From contig MPMJ01000023.1 of the NCBI GenBank assembly GCA_002238425.1, forward strand, positions 1-47,445: a stretch of 47,445 nucleotides of DNA, given 5' to 3'. The stretch is from SAR202 cluster bacterium bin16. GTDB lineage: Bacteria; Chloroflexota; Dehalococcoidia; Lucifugimonadales; Australimonadaceae. Shown here one piece after another: positions 1 through 10,043 of the stretch. The position numbers and the translations under genes are program-made. The notes beneath the pieces were generated by a model. That model ran no database searches, was not told the origin of the DNA, and saw only the letters and a list, made by a program, of their open reading frames with translations. How positions within the stretch are numbered: the first letter of the stretch is position 1; each line of letters opens with the position of its first letter.

Positions 1-42
1 CCGCGTCGCACCGAGACCGGCTAGGCGCCGGGCGTCGTCGCC

Positions 43-621
43 CTACGGCCCGGCGTCGTTCCAGACGCCGCGCTCGCGGTAGTAGCCCGCCGCACCTTCG
101 TGGAACGGCACCGGCGAGCCGATCACGGCGCTCTCGAGGGACAGCACGCCCGCCATCGGGTGCACGGCGGCCAGCTCCTCGTGATACGCGAACAACGCGG
201 CGGTGATGCCCCGCGCCATCTCCGCGTCCATGGACTCGTGCGCCACGAGCACGTTCGCGACCGCGACCGTCGAGACGTCGCCGTCCATGCCGGGATAGGT
301 CCGTTGCGGGATGATCGACCCGTGGTAGACGGCCGCGCCGTAGCGTGTCTGCAGCGAATCCAGGGTGCCGCCGTTCGGTACCAGGCGGATGGTGCGGCCG
401 GGGGTGGAGGCGAGGTCGAGCACCGCGCCGGTCGGAATGCCGCCGCTCCAGAAGAATGCGTCGATCTTGCCGTCGCGCAAGGCGTCCACCGACTGCGTGG
501 CGCCCAGGCTCTGGCGGCGGAGGTCGCCATCCGGGTCGACGCCGGCGGCCTCCAGAATGCGGAACGCGCTGATCTCGGTCCCGCTGCCGGGCGCGTGGGC
601 GCTCGTAGGGCGTAAGGAGCG
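43..621 (-). pseudogene. TAXI-family TRAP transporter solute receptor, 5'-truncated remnant
   Basis: The frame reads upstream of the GTG at 489 without a stop to about 621. It encodes the C-terminal half of a TAXI-type periplasmic substrate receptor: a GSGTE motif, then LEAAGVDPDGDL, then DALRDGKIDAFFWSGG, all typical of the second lobe of these roughly 320-residue proteins. The N-terminal lobe and signal peptide are missing. Homology stops at about position 600 and an in-frame stop lies at 622-624, beside the Shine-Dalgarno of the next, divergent gene. A start at the 489 GTG would give 148 residues, which cannot fold as a two-lobe receptor. I read it as a deletion remnant. A misassembly or rearrangement junction at about 600 is the alternative. 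The partner TRAP permease, if present, would lie left of the window. Confidence 0.75.
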
Positions 622-627
622 TTAGGG

Positions 628-1275
628 TTGGACATCACCTGGATTGGCCACGCGGCGTTCCGAGTCCGCTCCGGAAACAAGACGCTCATCATGGACCCGT
701 TCCCGCCGGAGCTGGGGCTGCGCATAACGCAGGCGCAGGCAGACCTCGTGACGCAGAGCAGCAGCGACCCACTCCACTCGGCACTCGATACGTTGTCGGG
801 CGAGCCGATAGCGCTCGAAGGCCCCGGCGAGTACGAGGCCGCGGGGATGCACCTGCGCGGCCTCCGCACGACGCGCCGCACACAGGAGGGCGAGCCGCAG
901 CAGTGGAACACGGTGTTCTCCGCGCAGGCCGAGGGCATCGCGTTCTGCCACCTGGGGAACCCCGACCGGCTGCTCACGAACCGGGAGGTGGAGGCGCTGG
1001 GGTCGCCGCACGTGCTGATGGCGCCCGTGGGGAGCGACACTGGGCTGTCGGCGGCGGACGTGGTCGAGATCGTGCGGAACGTCGAGCCGCGCATCATCAT
1101 CCCGATGCTGTACGCACACAGCGGCAACAAGCATCCGCTGCGCGAGTTGGGGCCGTTCCTGCAAGAGCTTGGCGTCCGCGAGCCTGAGGCGCAGCAGCGC
1201 CTGACCGTGACGCGGGCGAACCTGCCGGAAGACACGCAGGTGGTGGTGCTGCAGCCCACGGGGGCGATGCTGTAG
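628..1275 (+). CDS. MBL-fold protein (UPF0173-like) with degenerate metal site
   Basis: 215 residues, the size of small UPF0173/UlaG-like metallo-beta-lactamase-fold hydrolases. The start is TTG at 628, with AAGGAG at 614-619, 8 nt upstream. The opening MDITWIGHAAFRVR and the GPGEYE motif near residue 66 are family hallmarks. The metal-binding HxHxDH motif, expected at residues 43-48, reads QSSSDP: the histidines are replaced by Q43, S45 and P48 and only D47 remains. The later HLGD motif reads HLGN, and the usual IPxHY is IPMLY. The protein is therefore probably not a zinc hydrolase; a scaffold or binding role is inference. It is transcribed away from the TAXI remnant. Confidence 0.8.
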   Translation: MDITWIGHAAFRVRSGNKTLIMDPFPPELGLRITQAQADLVTQSSSDPLHSALDTLSGEPIALEGPGEYEAAGMHLRGLRTTRRTQEGEPQQWNTVFSAQAEGIAFCHLGNPDRLLTNREVEALGSPHVLMAPVGSDTGLSAADVVEIVRNVEPRIIIPMLYAHSGNKHPLRELGPFLQELGVREPEAQQRLTVTRANLPEDTQVVVLQPTGAML

Positions 1276-1335
1276 GGGCGCGCTCGGCGCAACGTAGTCT
1301 TCCCGTCAATCCTCTGGCATGCTGTGGGACCCTAA

Positions 1336-1363
1336 GGGCACCCACAAGGGATGCCTCTACACC
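1336..1363. repeat. Dispersed palindromic repeat, family B (GGGCACCC type)
   Basis: This is one copy of a GC-rich element of the form GGGCACCC-N4-GGGGTGCCC followed by CTACA. Other copies lie at 30812-30839, 30896-30921, 30970-30994, 37471-37497 and 37537-37562. All are intergenic. The arms are self-complementary, so each copy can fold into a small hairpin in either orientation. Confidence 0.75.
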
Positions 1364-1385
1364 AGGCCTTTCCAAGCCCCTTGCG

Positions 1386-1415
1386 TTGACCGTTTGCGGG
1401 GCGTCTCCCTAGAAT
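1386..1415 (+). promoter_or_regulatory. Predicted sigma-70-type promoter of the bifunctional-nuclease gene
   Basis: TTGACC at 1386-1391 and TAGAAT at 1410-1415 are 18 nt apart. Transcription would start near 1422, just ahead of the GGAAGG ribosome site, which supports the ATG at 1435 over the upstream ATG at 1414. Confidence 0.55.
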
Positions 1416-1434
1416 GGCCGCCGGAAGGTGTGCC

Positions 1435-2109
1435 ATGCAAGAGATGCTCATCGACAGTATCCGCGTCAGCCTGATGAACTATCAGCGCGTCGTCATCCTC
1501 AAGGAACGGGAGACGGACCGCTACCTGCCGATACGCATCGGCTCGCCGGAGGCGGACGCCATCGCGCTGAAACTACAGGACGTCACGGCGGCGCGACCGC
1601 TCACGCACGACCTGCTGGGCTCGGTCATCACGTCGCTGGGCGCGTCCATCAAGCACGTCGTCGTCTGCGACCTGGAGAACGACACGTTCTTCGCCCGGCT
1701 CGTGCTGACGCTGGCGGACGGTACGGAGTCGGAGATCGACTGCCGCCCAAGCGACGCGATAGCGGTGGCGGTGCGTGGCGGGCAACTCGTGCAGGGGAAG
1801 GACGGCGAGGAGCACTGGTTCTCGTCGTTGCAGGAGGCGGAGGAGTTCGCGCGGCAGGGAGGCGGCGACGCGGCAGACGTGCGCTCCAAGGTGCCGATCT
1901 TCGTGGAGGACCGCGTGCTGGAGCGCGCGGGGGTGGTCGTGGACGGCACCCTGGAGGAAGAGGGCGGCGAGAGTTCGCCGCGCCGGAGGCCGCGTCCCGC
2001 GAGGCAGGGCGTCACCGAGGAGGAGATGGAGAAGCTCTCCGCGTTCTCGGAGTTCCTGGAGGACCTGCCGGGGCTCGAGGACCTCGGGAAGCCGGGCGAG
2101 ACGCAGTAG
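1435..2109 (+). CDS. Bifunctional nuclease family protein (DUF151/BFN)
   Basis: 224 residues. The first ~130 form a DUF151 (bifunctional nuclease, BFN) domain: an IDSIRVSL opening, RYLPIRIGSPEADAI near residue 30, an RPLTHDLL segment, and the CRPSDAIAVAVR motif near residue 105. Proteins of this family are reported to have DNase/RNase activity; catalysis here is inferred only. The C-terminal ~90 residues are charged and low-complexity (RRRPRPARQ, then an acidic tail), a common linker-plus-helix extension. GGAAGG lies 8 nt before the ATG at 1435. Starting at the ATG at 1414 would add seven residues not seen in the family and would leave almost no leader. Confidence 0.85.
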   Translation: MQEMLIDSIRVSLMNYQRVVILKERETDRYLPIRIGSPEADAIALKLQDVTAARPLTHDLLGSVITSLGASIKHVVVCDLENDTFFARLVLTLADGTESEIDCRPSDAIAVAVRGGQLVQGKDGEEHWFSSLQEAEEFARQGGGDAADVRSKVPIFVEDRVLERAGVVVDGTLEEEGGESSPRRRPRPARQGVTEEEMEKLSAFSEFLEDLPGLEDLGKPGETQ

Positions 2110-2372
2110 GGGGCGCCTCGGCGGGATCCTTGGTGTCATGCCGAGCGTAGCGGAAGCATCTCTCTGTCGGCGACTCGCTGGGTGAGCCTTCCCCGAGAGA
2201 TTCCTCGACTCCGCTCCGCTGCGCTCGGAATGACAATACCAACCCCCCACGTCCAGCCCCACCGCGTGGCCTGTCGGCCACTCTGGATTCCCGCCTTCGC
2301 GGGAATGACGGGAAAGGTGTGGGCACGACAGGGCAAGGCGCGGGAATGACGGCGCACGGGGGGCGTTCTGCT
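2110..2372. repeat. Intergenic repeat cluster (families D and A)
   Basis: No gene here. Positions 2134-2235 hold a ~100-bp element bounded by GTCATGCCGAGCG and GCGCTCGGAATGAC, inverted halves that can pair. Positions 2284-2311 hold a TGGATTCCCG-N4-CGCGGGAATGACGG element (family A), also seen at 24142-24169 and 47218-47246, with diverged copies at 36719-36746 and 37508-37534. Confidence 0.75.
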
Positions 2373-2400
2373 TTGCTTGCGCGGCGTATTGTGATAGGAT
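2373..2400 (+). promoter_or_regulatory. Candidate promoter of the ATP synthase operon
   Basis: TTGCTT at 2373-2378 and TAGGAT at 2395-2400 are separated by 16 nt, just upstream of atpZ/I. The match is moderate. No other promoter-like sequence is evident between the repeats and the ATG at 2423. Confidence 0.35.
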
Positions 2401-2422
2401 TCACGCAGCTCCTGATCAGTGT

Positions 2423-2671
2423 ATGAAACGCCGTTCGTGGTGGGTTTCAGCGGCCCAGTTCACCGGCCTTGGCTGGTACATCGCTGCGGCGATCGTTCTC
2501 CCGACGCTGGCAGGGGTGTGGCTCGACGACAGAGCGGGTACCTCGCCTCTCTTCCTCCTCGGAGGGCTCCTTTTCGGAGTAGTCCTCGCGTTCTACGGGG
2601 TCTACCGGATGGCGTCGGGTTACCTCACCGGCAGCAGGGACAGCAGCCGGAACGAAGAGGCTGACGGATAG
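2423..2671 (+). CDS. AtpZ/AtpI family protein
   Basis: 82 residues with two predicted membrane helices (about 15-33 and 42-64) separated by a short WLDDRAG turn, the usual AtpZ/AtpI (F0F1-ATPase subunit I, DUF3851-like) layout. It opens the atp operon. AtpI-type proteins help assemble the c-ring or carry magnesium, and which of these applies cannot be told from sequence. Its TAG stop (2669-2671) shares one base with the GTG start of atpB at 2671, so translation is probably coupled. Confidence 0.8.
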   Translation: MKRRSWWVSAAQFTGLGWYIAAAIVLPTLAGVWLDDRAGTSPLFLLGGLLFGVVLAFYGVYRMASGYLTGSRDSSRNEEADG

Positions 2672-3543
2672 TGAAGAGTCGACTGATCCTGTTGCCGGTT
2701 CTGGCGCTGGCCTTGCTTGGCGTGGTGCTGGGACCGATAGGCGCCAAGCTCCTGGGCTTCGAGCGCCTGATCGACGCTCCGGCGGTGCACCTGGCGCCGC
2801 AGAAGATCTTCGCTATCGGCGGTTTCACGGTCACCAACACTCTCCTTTCCGCCTGGCTCACCTGCATCGTCATCCTGCTCCTGTTCGGGCTCGGCTCACG
2901 CCGAATGGCCATGGTCCCGGGACGCCTGCAGGGCTTCCTGGAGATGCTGGTGGAGGCGCTCTACGGCTTCATCAAGGGCATGGCGGGAGAGCGCTACGCC
3001 CGGCGCTGGTTCCCGCTCCTCGCGACCATCTTCGTGTTCGTGGCGTTCAACGCGTGGATGGCGCTGCTGCCCATCTACCCGACGGTGGGATTCAAGGCAG
3101 AAGGCGCGGACCACGTAACGACGCACCTGCTGCGCAGTGCGGGCACGGACATCAACATGCCGCTGGCGCTGGCGCTCATCGCGTTCGTGTTCATCGAGGT
3201 GTGGGGGTTCCGCGTGCACCGGTTCGGGTACCTCAAGGAGTTCTTCCGGTTCGGGAACCCGGTGCAGACGTTCATCGGGCTGCTGGAGCTCATCAGCCAC
3301 TTCATCCGCATCATCAGCTTCACGTTCCGTCTCTTCGGCAACATGCTCGCCGGAGAGATCGTCCTGTTCATGATGACGTTCCTGACCTTCTTCGTCACGC
3401 CCATCATCTTCTACGGGCTGGAGATACTGGTCGGGGGCGTGCAGGCGCTCGTGTTCATGGGCCTGACGCTCGTGTTCGCAGTGCTTGCGGTGGCCCCACA
3501 TGAGGGTCACAAGGAAGAGCACGCAGAGGCCGGACAGCACTAG
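2671..3543 (+). CDS. atpB: F0F1 ATP synthase subunit a
   Basis: 290 residues, slightly long for the family owing to an N-terminal stretch with one helix and a ~35-residue loop. The protein is the membrane stator that carries protons to and from the c-ring. The signature FTFRLFGNMLAGE near residue 220 contains the essential arginine, and ELISHFIRIIS just before it is conserved. Several hydrophobic helices follow. GTG start overlaps the previous stop; atpE follows after 74 nt. Confidence 0.96.
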   Translation: MKSRLILLPVLALALLGVVLGPIGAKLLGFERLIDAPAVHLAPQKIFAIGGFTVTNTLLSAWLTCIVILLLFGLGSRRMAMVPGRLQGFLEMLVEALYGFIKGMAGERYARRWFPLLATIFVFVAFNAWMALLPIYPTVGFKAEGADHVTTHLLRSAGTDINMPLALALIAFVFIEVWGFRVHRFGYLKEFFRFGNPVQTFIGLLELISHFIRIISFTFRLFGNMLAGEIVLFMMTFLTFFVTPIIFYGLEILVGGVQALVFMGLTLVFAVLAVAPHEGHKEEHAEAGQH

Positions 3544-3617
3544 ACCCGCCATCGCGCGGGCGCAGACGAGGCGGAACGCGGAACGCGCCGCCTGAACAGA
3601 CCAAGGAGGTTTGGGGA

Positions 3618-3851
3618 ATGAACGACTTCGGAGAGATGGGCAAGTTCCTCGCCGTGGGCCTGGCCGGGCTGGGCATGGCCGGGGCAGGTGTCGGCCTGGG
3701 AATCCTGGGCAGCGGGGCGATGAACGCCCTCGGCAGGAACCCGGAAGCCCGCGACGCGATCGCGCCGAACATGATTCTGGCGCTGGCGTTCACCGAGGCC
3801 ATCGGCATCTACGGCCTCGTTGTGGCCATCCTGCTCATCTTCGTTGCGTAA
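3618..3851 (+). CDS. atpE: F0F1 ATP synthase subunit c
   Basis: 77 residues forming a hairpin of two membrane helices. Helix 1 carries the glycine-rich GMAGAGVGLGILGSG packing motif, the polar loop has the conserved RNP of GRNPEAR, and helix 2 has the ion-binding glutamate in LAFTEAIGIYGLV (about residue 60). The glutamine of Na+-type rings is absent from helix 1, so the ring is probably proton-driven. A strong AAGGAGGT at 3603-3610 precedes the ATG, as expected for the most abundant subunit. Confidence 0.96.
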   Translation: MNDFGEMGKFLAVGLAGLGMAGAGVGLGILGSGAMNALGRNPEARDAIAPNMILALAFTEAIGIYGLVVAILLIFVA

Positions 3852-3896
3852 GCGGCGCAAGGTGAGCAACGTAACGCACATGAGGAGGCGGGCGAC

Positions 3897-4439
3897 GTGC
3901 TGGCAGCACCAAGACTAGCCGAAGAAGCAACCGGCATAGGAGCGCTGGGCATAGACCCATGGAGCCTGCTGGCCTACCTGGTCACCTTTGGCCTGCTCGT
4001 AGTGCTCCTCTACACCCTCGCGTACAAGCGCATCCTGGGAGTGCTCGACGCCCGGTCCGGCAGGATACGGGACAGCCTGGAAGAGGCCGACCGCGTGCGG
4101 CAGGAGGCCCAGGAGCAGCAGGAGGCGATGCAACGCACCCTGCTGGAGGGACGCGAGGAGGGCCAGCGCGTACTCGCTGAGGCGCGCGAGGCTGCGGAGC
4201 GCTACCGCGAACAGCAGGCGACGCAGGCACGAGCCGAAGCCGCCCAGCTGGTCGAGCGCGCCCGTGATGAGATACGGCAGGAGCGCGACGCTGCCCTCGA
4301 GCAGGTGCGCTCCGAGTTTGCAGGGCTCGCGGTCAGCGCCGCCGAGCGCATCATCCATCGTTCGCTTGACCCCGACGCGCACCGCGATCTGATCGACGAA
4401 GTGCTCGCGGAGGGGGACGCCCAGGCAGGGCGGAACTAG
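3897..4439 (+). CDS. atpF: F0F1 ATP synthase subunit b
   Basis: 180 residues: a single membrane helix near residues 25-43, then a long charged coiled coil (LEEADRVRQEAQEQQEAMQ onward) that forms the peripheral stalk, and a C-terminal segment with AAERIIHRSLDPDAHRDLIDEVL for contact with delta. The start is GTG at 3897 with GAGGAGG 8 nt upstream. Only one b gene is present, so the stalk should be a b2 homodimer. Confidence 0.94.
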   Translation: MLAAPRLAEEATGIGALGIDPWSLLAYLVTFGLLVVLLYTLAYKRILGVLDARSGRIRDSLEEADRVRQEAQEQQEAMQRTLLEGREEGQRVLAEAREAAERYREQQATQARAEAAQLVERARDEIRQERDAALEQVRSEFAGLAVSAAERIIHRSLDPDAHRDLIDEVLAEGDAQAGRN

Positions 4440-4448
4440 GAGCGCGGG

Positions 4449-5021
4449 ATGGCGAAAGCGCCCATAGCGAAGCGCTACGCGCAGGCGCTCTTCTCCCTGG
4501 CGGAAACCGAGGGGAAGCAGGAAGCCTGGCTGGACAGCCTCTCCGGCATAGCGGAGGGGCTGGCTGACCCGTTGGCGGCGCTGTTCTTCAACGAGCCGCG
4601 CATACCGAGGGCGCGCAAGGCGGAAGCCGCAGCGCAGCTCGCCGGAGGGGCAGACCCACTGGTGCGCAACTTCGTGGGGCTGCTCGTGCAGCGGCGGGCG
4701 GTGGGCTCGTTCGGCGCGGTCGTCAGCGAGTACGGACGCCTGCTGAACGAGAGCCTCGGGCGGGTGCAGGCCTCGGTGACGAGCGCCGTGCCCATCTCGG
4801 CTGAGCAGCGGAGCACGCTGACGGCCTCGCTCGGGGCCATGCTGGACAAAGAGGTTGTCCTCGACGTCCAGGAAGATTCGGACATCATCGGCGGAATCGT
4901 CGTGCGGGTGGGAGACCAGATCATCGACGGGAGCGTGCGCTCCCGCCTGAGCGGTCTGCGGCAGGGCCTTGAACGGCAGAGCCTCCCCCGGACGGCGCGT
5001 GAAACGGAGGAGCGGGCATGA
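4449..5021 (+). CDS. atpH: F0F1 ATP synthase subunit delta
   Basis: 190 residues of the OSCP/delta family. The N-terminal helical domain starts [13 protein letters not shown], and the C-terminal part has the conserved [25 protein letters not shown]. It links F1 to the b-subunit stalk. The ATG lies 9 nt after the atpF stop, and the TGA stop overlaps the atpA ATG by 4 nt (ATGA). Confidence 0.95.
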   Translation: MAKAPIAKRYAQALFSLAETEGKQEAWLDSLSGIAEGLADPLAALFFNEPRIPRARKAEAAAQLAGGADPLVRNFVGLLVQRRAVGSFGAVVSEYGRLLNESLGRVQASVTSAVPISAEQRSTLTASLGAMLDKEVVLDVQEDSDIIGGIVVRVGDQIIDGSVRSRLSGLRQGLERQSLPRTARETEERA

Positions 5022-6523
5022 CGACTCGCGGACAGGACATCGCTGCCGTACTCAAGCGGCAGATCGAGGAGTTCGGCGGCGAGACTACCCTCACGGAAGT
5101 GGGGACTGTCGTAGAGGTTGGAGACGGCATCGCCACCATCCACGGCCTGAGCAAGGTGGGCTTCGGCGAACTGCTGGAGTTTCCGAGCGGTCTGGCCGGA
5201 CTGGCGCTGAACCTCGAGGAAGACCTCGTCGGCGCGGCAGTGATGGGCTCTGACACCGGCGTGAAGGAAGGCGACCTGGTCAAGGCGACCGGTGAGATCG
5301 CTCGCGTTCCGGTCGGCGACGCGCTCCTGGGCCGCGTGGTCAACCCGCTCGGCGTGCCGCTGGACGGCAAGGGCGCGGTGCAGACGGACGGCGTCCGCCC
5401 CATCGAGATCGTTGCGCCGAACGTCGTGGTGCGGCAGGCGGTGAACAGGCCGGTGCAGACGGGCATCAAGTCCATCGACGGCATGATTCCCATAGGCCGT
5501 GGCCAGCGTGAGCTGATCATCGGCGACCGCTTCACGGGCAAGACCGCCATCGCCATCGACACCATCATCAACCAGAAGGGGCAGGACCTCCTCTGCATCT
5601 ACGTGGCCGTAGGCCAGAAGCAGAGCAAGGTGGCGGGGATACAGGCGACGCTGGAAGAGTACGGGGCGATGGAGCACACGGTCATCGTGGCAGCCAATGC
5701 GTCCGACCCCGCGCCGCTGCAGTACCTTGCACCGTACGCGGGCTGCGCCATCGGCGAGGAGTTCATGGCGAGCGGGCGCGAGGCGCTCATCATCTACGAC
5801 GACCTCACGAAGCATGCCTGGGCGTACCGTCAGATGTCGCTGCTGCTCCGCAGGCCTCCGGGCCGCGAGGCGTACCCGGGTGACGTCTTCTACCTCCACA
5901 GCAGGCTGTTGGAGCGAGCCGCTCGTCTCGACGACGCCCACGGCGGCGGTTCGCTGACGGCGCTGCCCATCATCGAGACGCAGGCAGGCGACGTGTCCGC
6001 CTACATTCCCACGAACGTCATCTCCATCACGGACGGCCAGATCTACCTGGAGGCGGACCTCTTCAACAGCGGCATCCGCCCGGCGGTGAATGCGGGCCTC
6101 TCCGTAAGCCGGGTGGGAAGCTCGGCGCAGACCCGCGCGATGCGGCGCGTCGCCGGACGCATGCGGCTGGAGCTCGCGCAGTACCGAGCGCTGGCCAGCT
6201 TCGCGCAGTTCGGCGCGTCCGACCTCGACGCGGCGACGCGGGCGCAGTTGGAACGCGGCCAGCGGCTCACGGAGTTGCTGAAGCAGCCGCAGTACAGGCC
6301 GCTGAGCCTCGGCCAGCAGGTTTGCTCCATGTACGCAGCGGTGAACGGCCACATGGACGACGTGCCGGTGGACCGCGTGCGGGAGTTCGAGGAGCGCTTC
6401 ATCGGCTACCTGGAGACCTCCAAGCCGGAGTTGATGAGCGCGATTCAGGAGAAGAAGGACATAGACGAGGCGGTTGAAGAGTCGCTGAAAGAAGCGATAG
6501 CCGCCTTCAAGGCCACGTTCTAG
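5018..6523 (+). CDS. atpA: F0F1 ATP synthase subunit alpha
   Basis: 501 residues, normal for the family. It has a beta-barrel N-terminus, a nucleotide-binding domain with the P-loop at about residues 169-176, and the conserved [30 protein letters not shown] region. The P-loop reads GDRFTGKT where nearly all alpha subunits have GDRQTGKT, an uncommon Q-to-F change next to the catalytically silent nucleotide site. It overlaps atpH by 4 nt, and its stop codon overlaps the ribosome site of atpG. Confidence 0.97.
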   Translation: MTTRGQDIAAVLKRQIEEFGGETTLTEVGTVVEVGDGIATIHGLSKVGFGELLEFPSGLAGLALNLEEDLVGAAVMGSDTGVKEGDLVKATGEIARVPVGDALLGRVVNPLGVPLDGKGAVQTDGVRPIEIVAPNVVVRQAVNRPVQTGIKSIDGMIPIGRGQRELIIGDRFTGKTAIAIDTIINQKGQDLLCIYVAVGQKQSKVAGIQATLEEYGAMEHTVIVAANASDPAPLQYLAPYAGCAIGEEFMASGREALIIYDDLTKHAWAYRQMSLLLRRPPGREAYPGDVFYLHSRLLERAARLDDAHGGGSLTALPIIETQAGDVSAYIPTNVISITDGQIYLEADLFNSGIRPAVNAGLSVSRVGSSAQTRAMRRVAGRMRLELAQYRALASFAQFGASDLDAATRAQLERGQRLTELLKQPQYRPLSLGQQVCSMYAAVNGHMDDVPVDRVREFEERFIGYLETSKPELMSAIQEKKDIDEAVEESLKEAIAAFKATF

Positions 6524-6533
6524 GAGACGGGGT

Positions 6534-8838
<2,305 letters not shown>

Positions 8839-8844
8839 GACGTC

Positions 8845-9285
8845 ATGCCCATGCGGCTTGAGATCGTAACTGCGGAGCGCGTGCTCTTTCAGGGCGACGT
8901 CGATGTCGTCGTCGCGCCCGGTATCGATGGCGAGATCGGCATCCTGCCGAATCACGCCGCGCTGATGACCGTGCTCCAGCCCGGCGAGCTCCGCTATCGC
9001 ACCGGCGATAACGAAGAACACTTCGTCGTGACCGGCGGGTTCATCGACGTGCACGGCGACAAGGTATCCGTTCTGGCGGACGCGGCCGAGCGGGCGGACG
9101 AGATCGACCTCGCAAGGGCCGAGGAAGCCGTCAATCGCGCCCGTCAGCGCATCGTAGAGCGTCAGGGGGACGTGGACCTCGAACGGGCGCTGCACTCGCT
9201 CCGCAGGGCGCAGGTGCGCCTGAACGTGACGCGCCGCCGCAGGGGCGCAGGCGCGCCGCAGCGGGAGCGCGGGGCCGGAGCCTGA
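8845..9285 (+). CDS. atpC: F0F1 ATP synthase subunit epsilon
   Basis: 146 residues: the N-terminal beta-sandwich (MRLEIVTAERVLFQGDVDVVVAPGIDGEIGILP split over residues 3-35), with HAALMTVLQPGELRYR, followed by the two-helix inhibitory domain with RAEEAVNRARQRI. The tail is basic. It is the last gene of the atp operon and converges on rex, 10 nt away. Short inverted repeats spanning both stop codons (9278-9290 and 9300-9316) may end both transcripts. Confidence 0.94.
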   Translation: MPMRLEIVTAERVLFQGDVDVVVAPGIDGEIGILPNHAALMTVLQPGELRYRTGDNEEHFVVTGGFIDVHGDKVSVLADAAERADEIDLARAEEAVNRARQRIVERQGDVDLERALHSLRRAQVRLNVTRRRRGAGAPQRERGAGA

Positions 9286-9295
9286 GGCTCGTCCG

Positions 9296-9958
9296 CTAGG
9301 CCTCGTCCTCCGAGGCTTCCACTTCGTCGGCGTGCGGGTTCAGGTAGTACGTCATCGACTGCAGCGAGACCACGGGATCGACGTTCTGTATCCGCACTCC
9401 GTTCGGGACGATGGCCGACTTCGGCGCGTAGTTCAGGATCGCCTTCACGTCCGCCCCCACGAGTTGGTCGATGACGTCCTGCGCCACGCCTGCGGGCACG
9501 GCCACGATTGCGATCTTCACTCCCTCGGCGTTGGCGACATCGCGGAAGTTGGCGAAGTCGTGCACGAGCAGACCCCCGGCCGGTTGCCCGATGATCTGGG
9601 GGTTGGAGTCGAATGCGCAGACGACGCGGAAGCCCTCCGGCTCGAACCCCGGGTAGCTGATGATGGACCTGCCGAGCCGCCCGACGCCCACGACCGCGAC
9701 GTTCCACGTCTGGTCGAGGCCGAGGATGTGCCGCAGCTGCTGCAGCAGGTTGGGGATGCTGTAGCCGCGTCCCTGCTTGCCGAAGCGTCCGAAGTAGCTG
9801 AGGTCCTTCCGTATCTGCGCGGGCGTCGCCTGCAGGAACTCCCCAAGCTGCTGCGAACTGATGACTTCCAGCCCTATCTCTTGGAGGTGGGAGAGCGCCC
9901 GGAGGTACTGGGGAAGACGCTCGACGACCACACCGGGGACCTGAGGTTCGGTGGTCAT
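9296..9958 (-). CDS. rex: Redox-sensing transcriptional repressor Rex
   Basis: 220 residues. The N-terminal winged-helix domain (RLPQYLRALSHLQEIGLEVISS and TPAQIRKDLSYFGRFGKQGRGY) is followed by a Rossmann domain with GVGRLG at 91-96 that senses the NADH/NAD+ ratio. Rex represses anaerobic and fermentative genes when NADH is low. The ATG at 9958 has GAGGAG 10 nt upstream. The frame is open to 10027, but that extension would cover the promoter and operator. The gene sits convergent to atpC, and its own control region holds three Rex-type half-sites, so autoregulation is likely. Confidence 0.95.
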   Translation of the reverse strand: MTTEPQVPGVVVERLPQYLRALSHLQEIGLEVISSQQLGEFLQATPAQIRKDLSYFGRFGKQGRGYSIPNLLQQLRHILGLDQTWNVAVVGVGRLGRSIISYPGFEPEGFRVVCAFDSNPQIIGQPAGGLLVHDFANFRDVANAEGVKIAIVAVPAGVAQDVIDQLVGADVKAILNYAPKSAIVPNGVRIQNVDPVVSLQSMTYYLNPHADEVEASEDEA

Positions 9959-9976
9959 GGGGCTCCGTCTCCTCGA

Positions 9977-10027
9977 TTGTGAATCGATTGTGAAACGATA
10001 GTAACGACGTTCACAATCGAGCGTCAA
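9977..10027 (-). promoter_or_regulatory. rex promoter with three Rex half-sites
   Basis: On the minus strand, TTGACG (10027-10022) and TACTAT (10003-9998) are 18 nt apart. Half-sites of the Rex consensus occur at 9977-9983 and 9988-9994 (TTGTGAA, plus strand) and at 10010-10016 (TTCACAA). Their starts are offset by 11 and 22 nt, so all lie on one face of the helix. They cover the promoter spacer and the expected start site. Confidence 0.7.
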
Positions 10028-10043
10028 GCAGGCGGCGGTGCCG

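Noticed and set aside
9959..10027. N-terminal extension of Rex to the start at 10027
   Set aside because: It would translate the promoter and operator half-sites and has no ribosome site; family similarity starts after the ATG at 9958.
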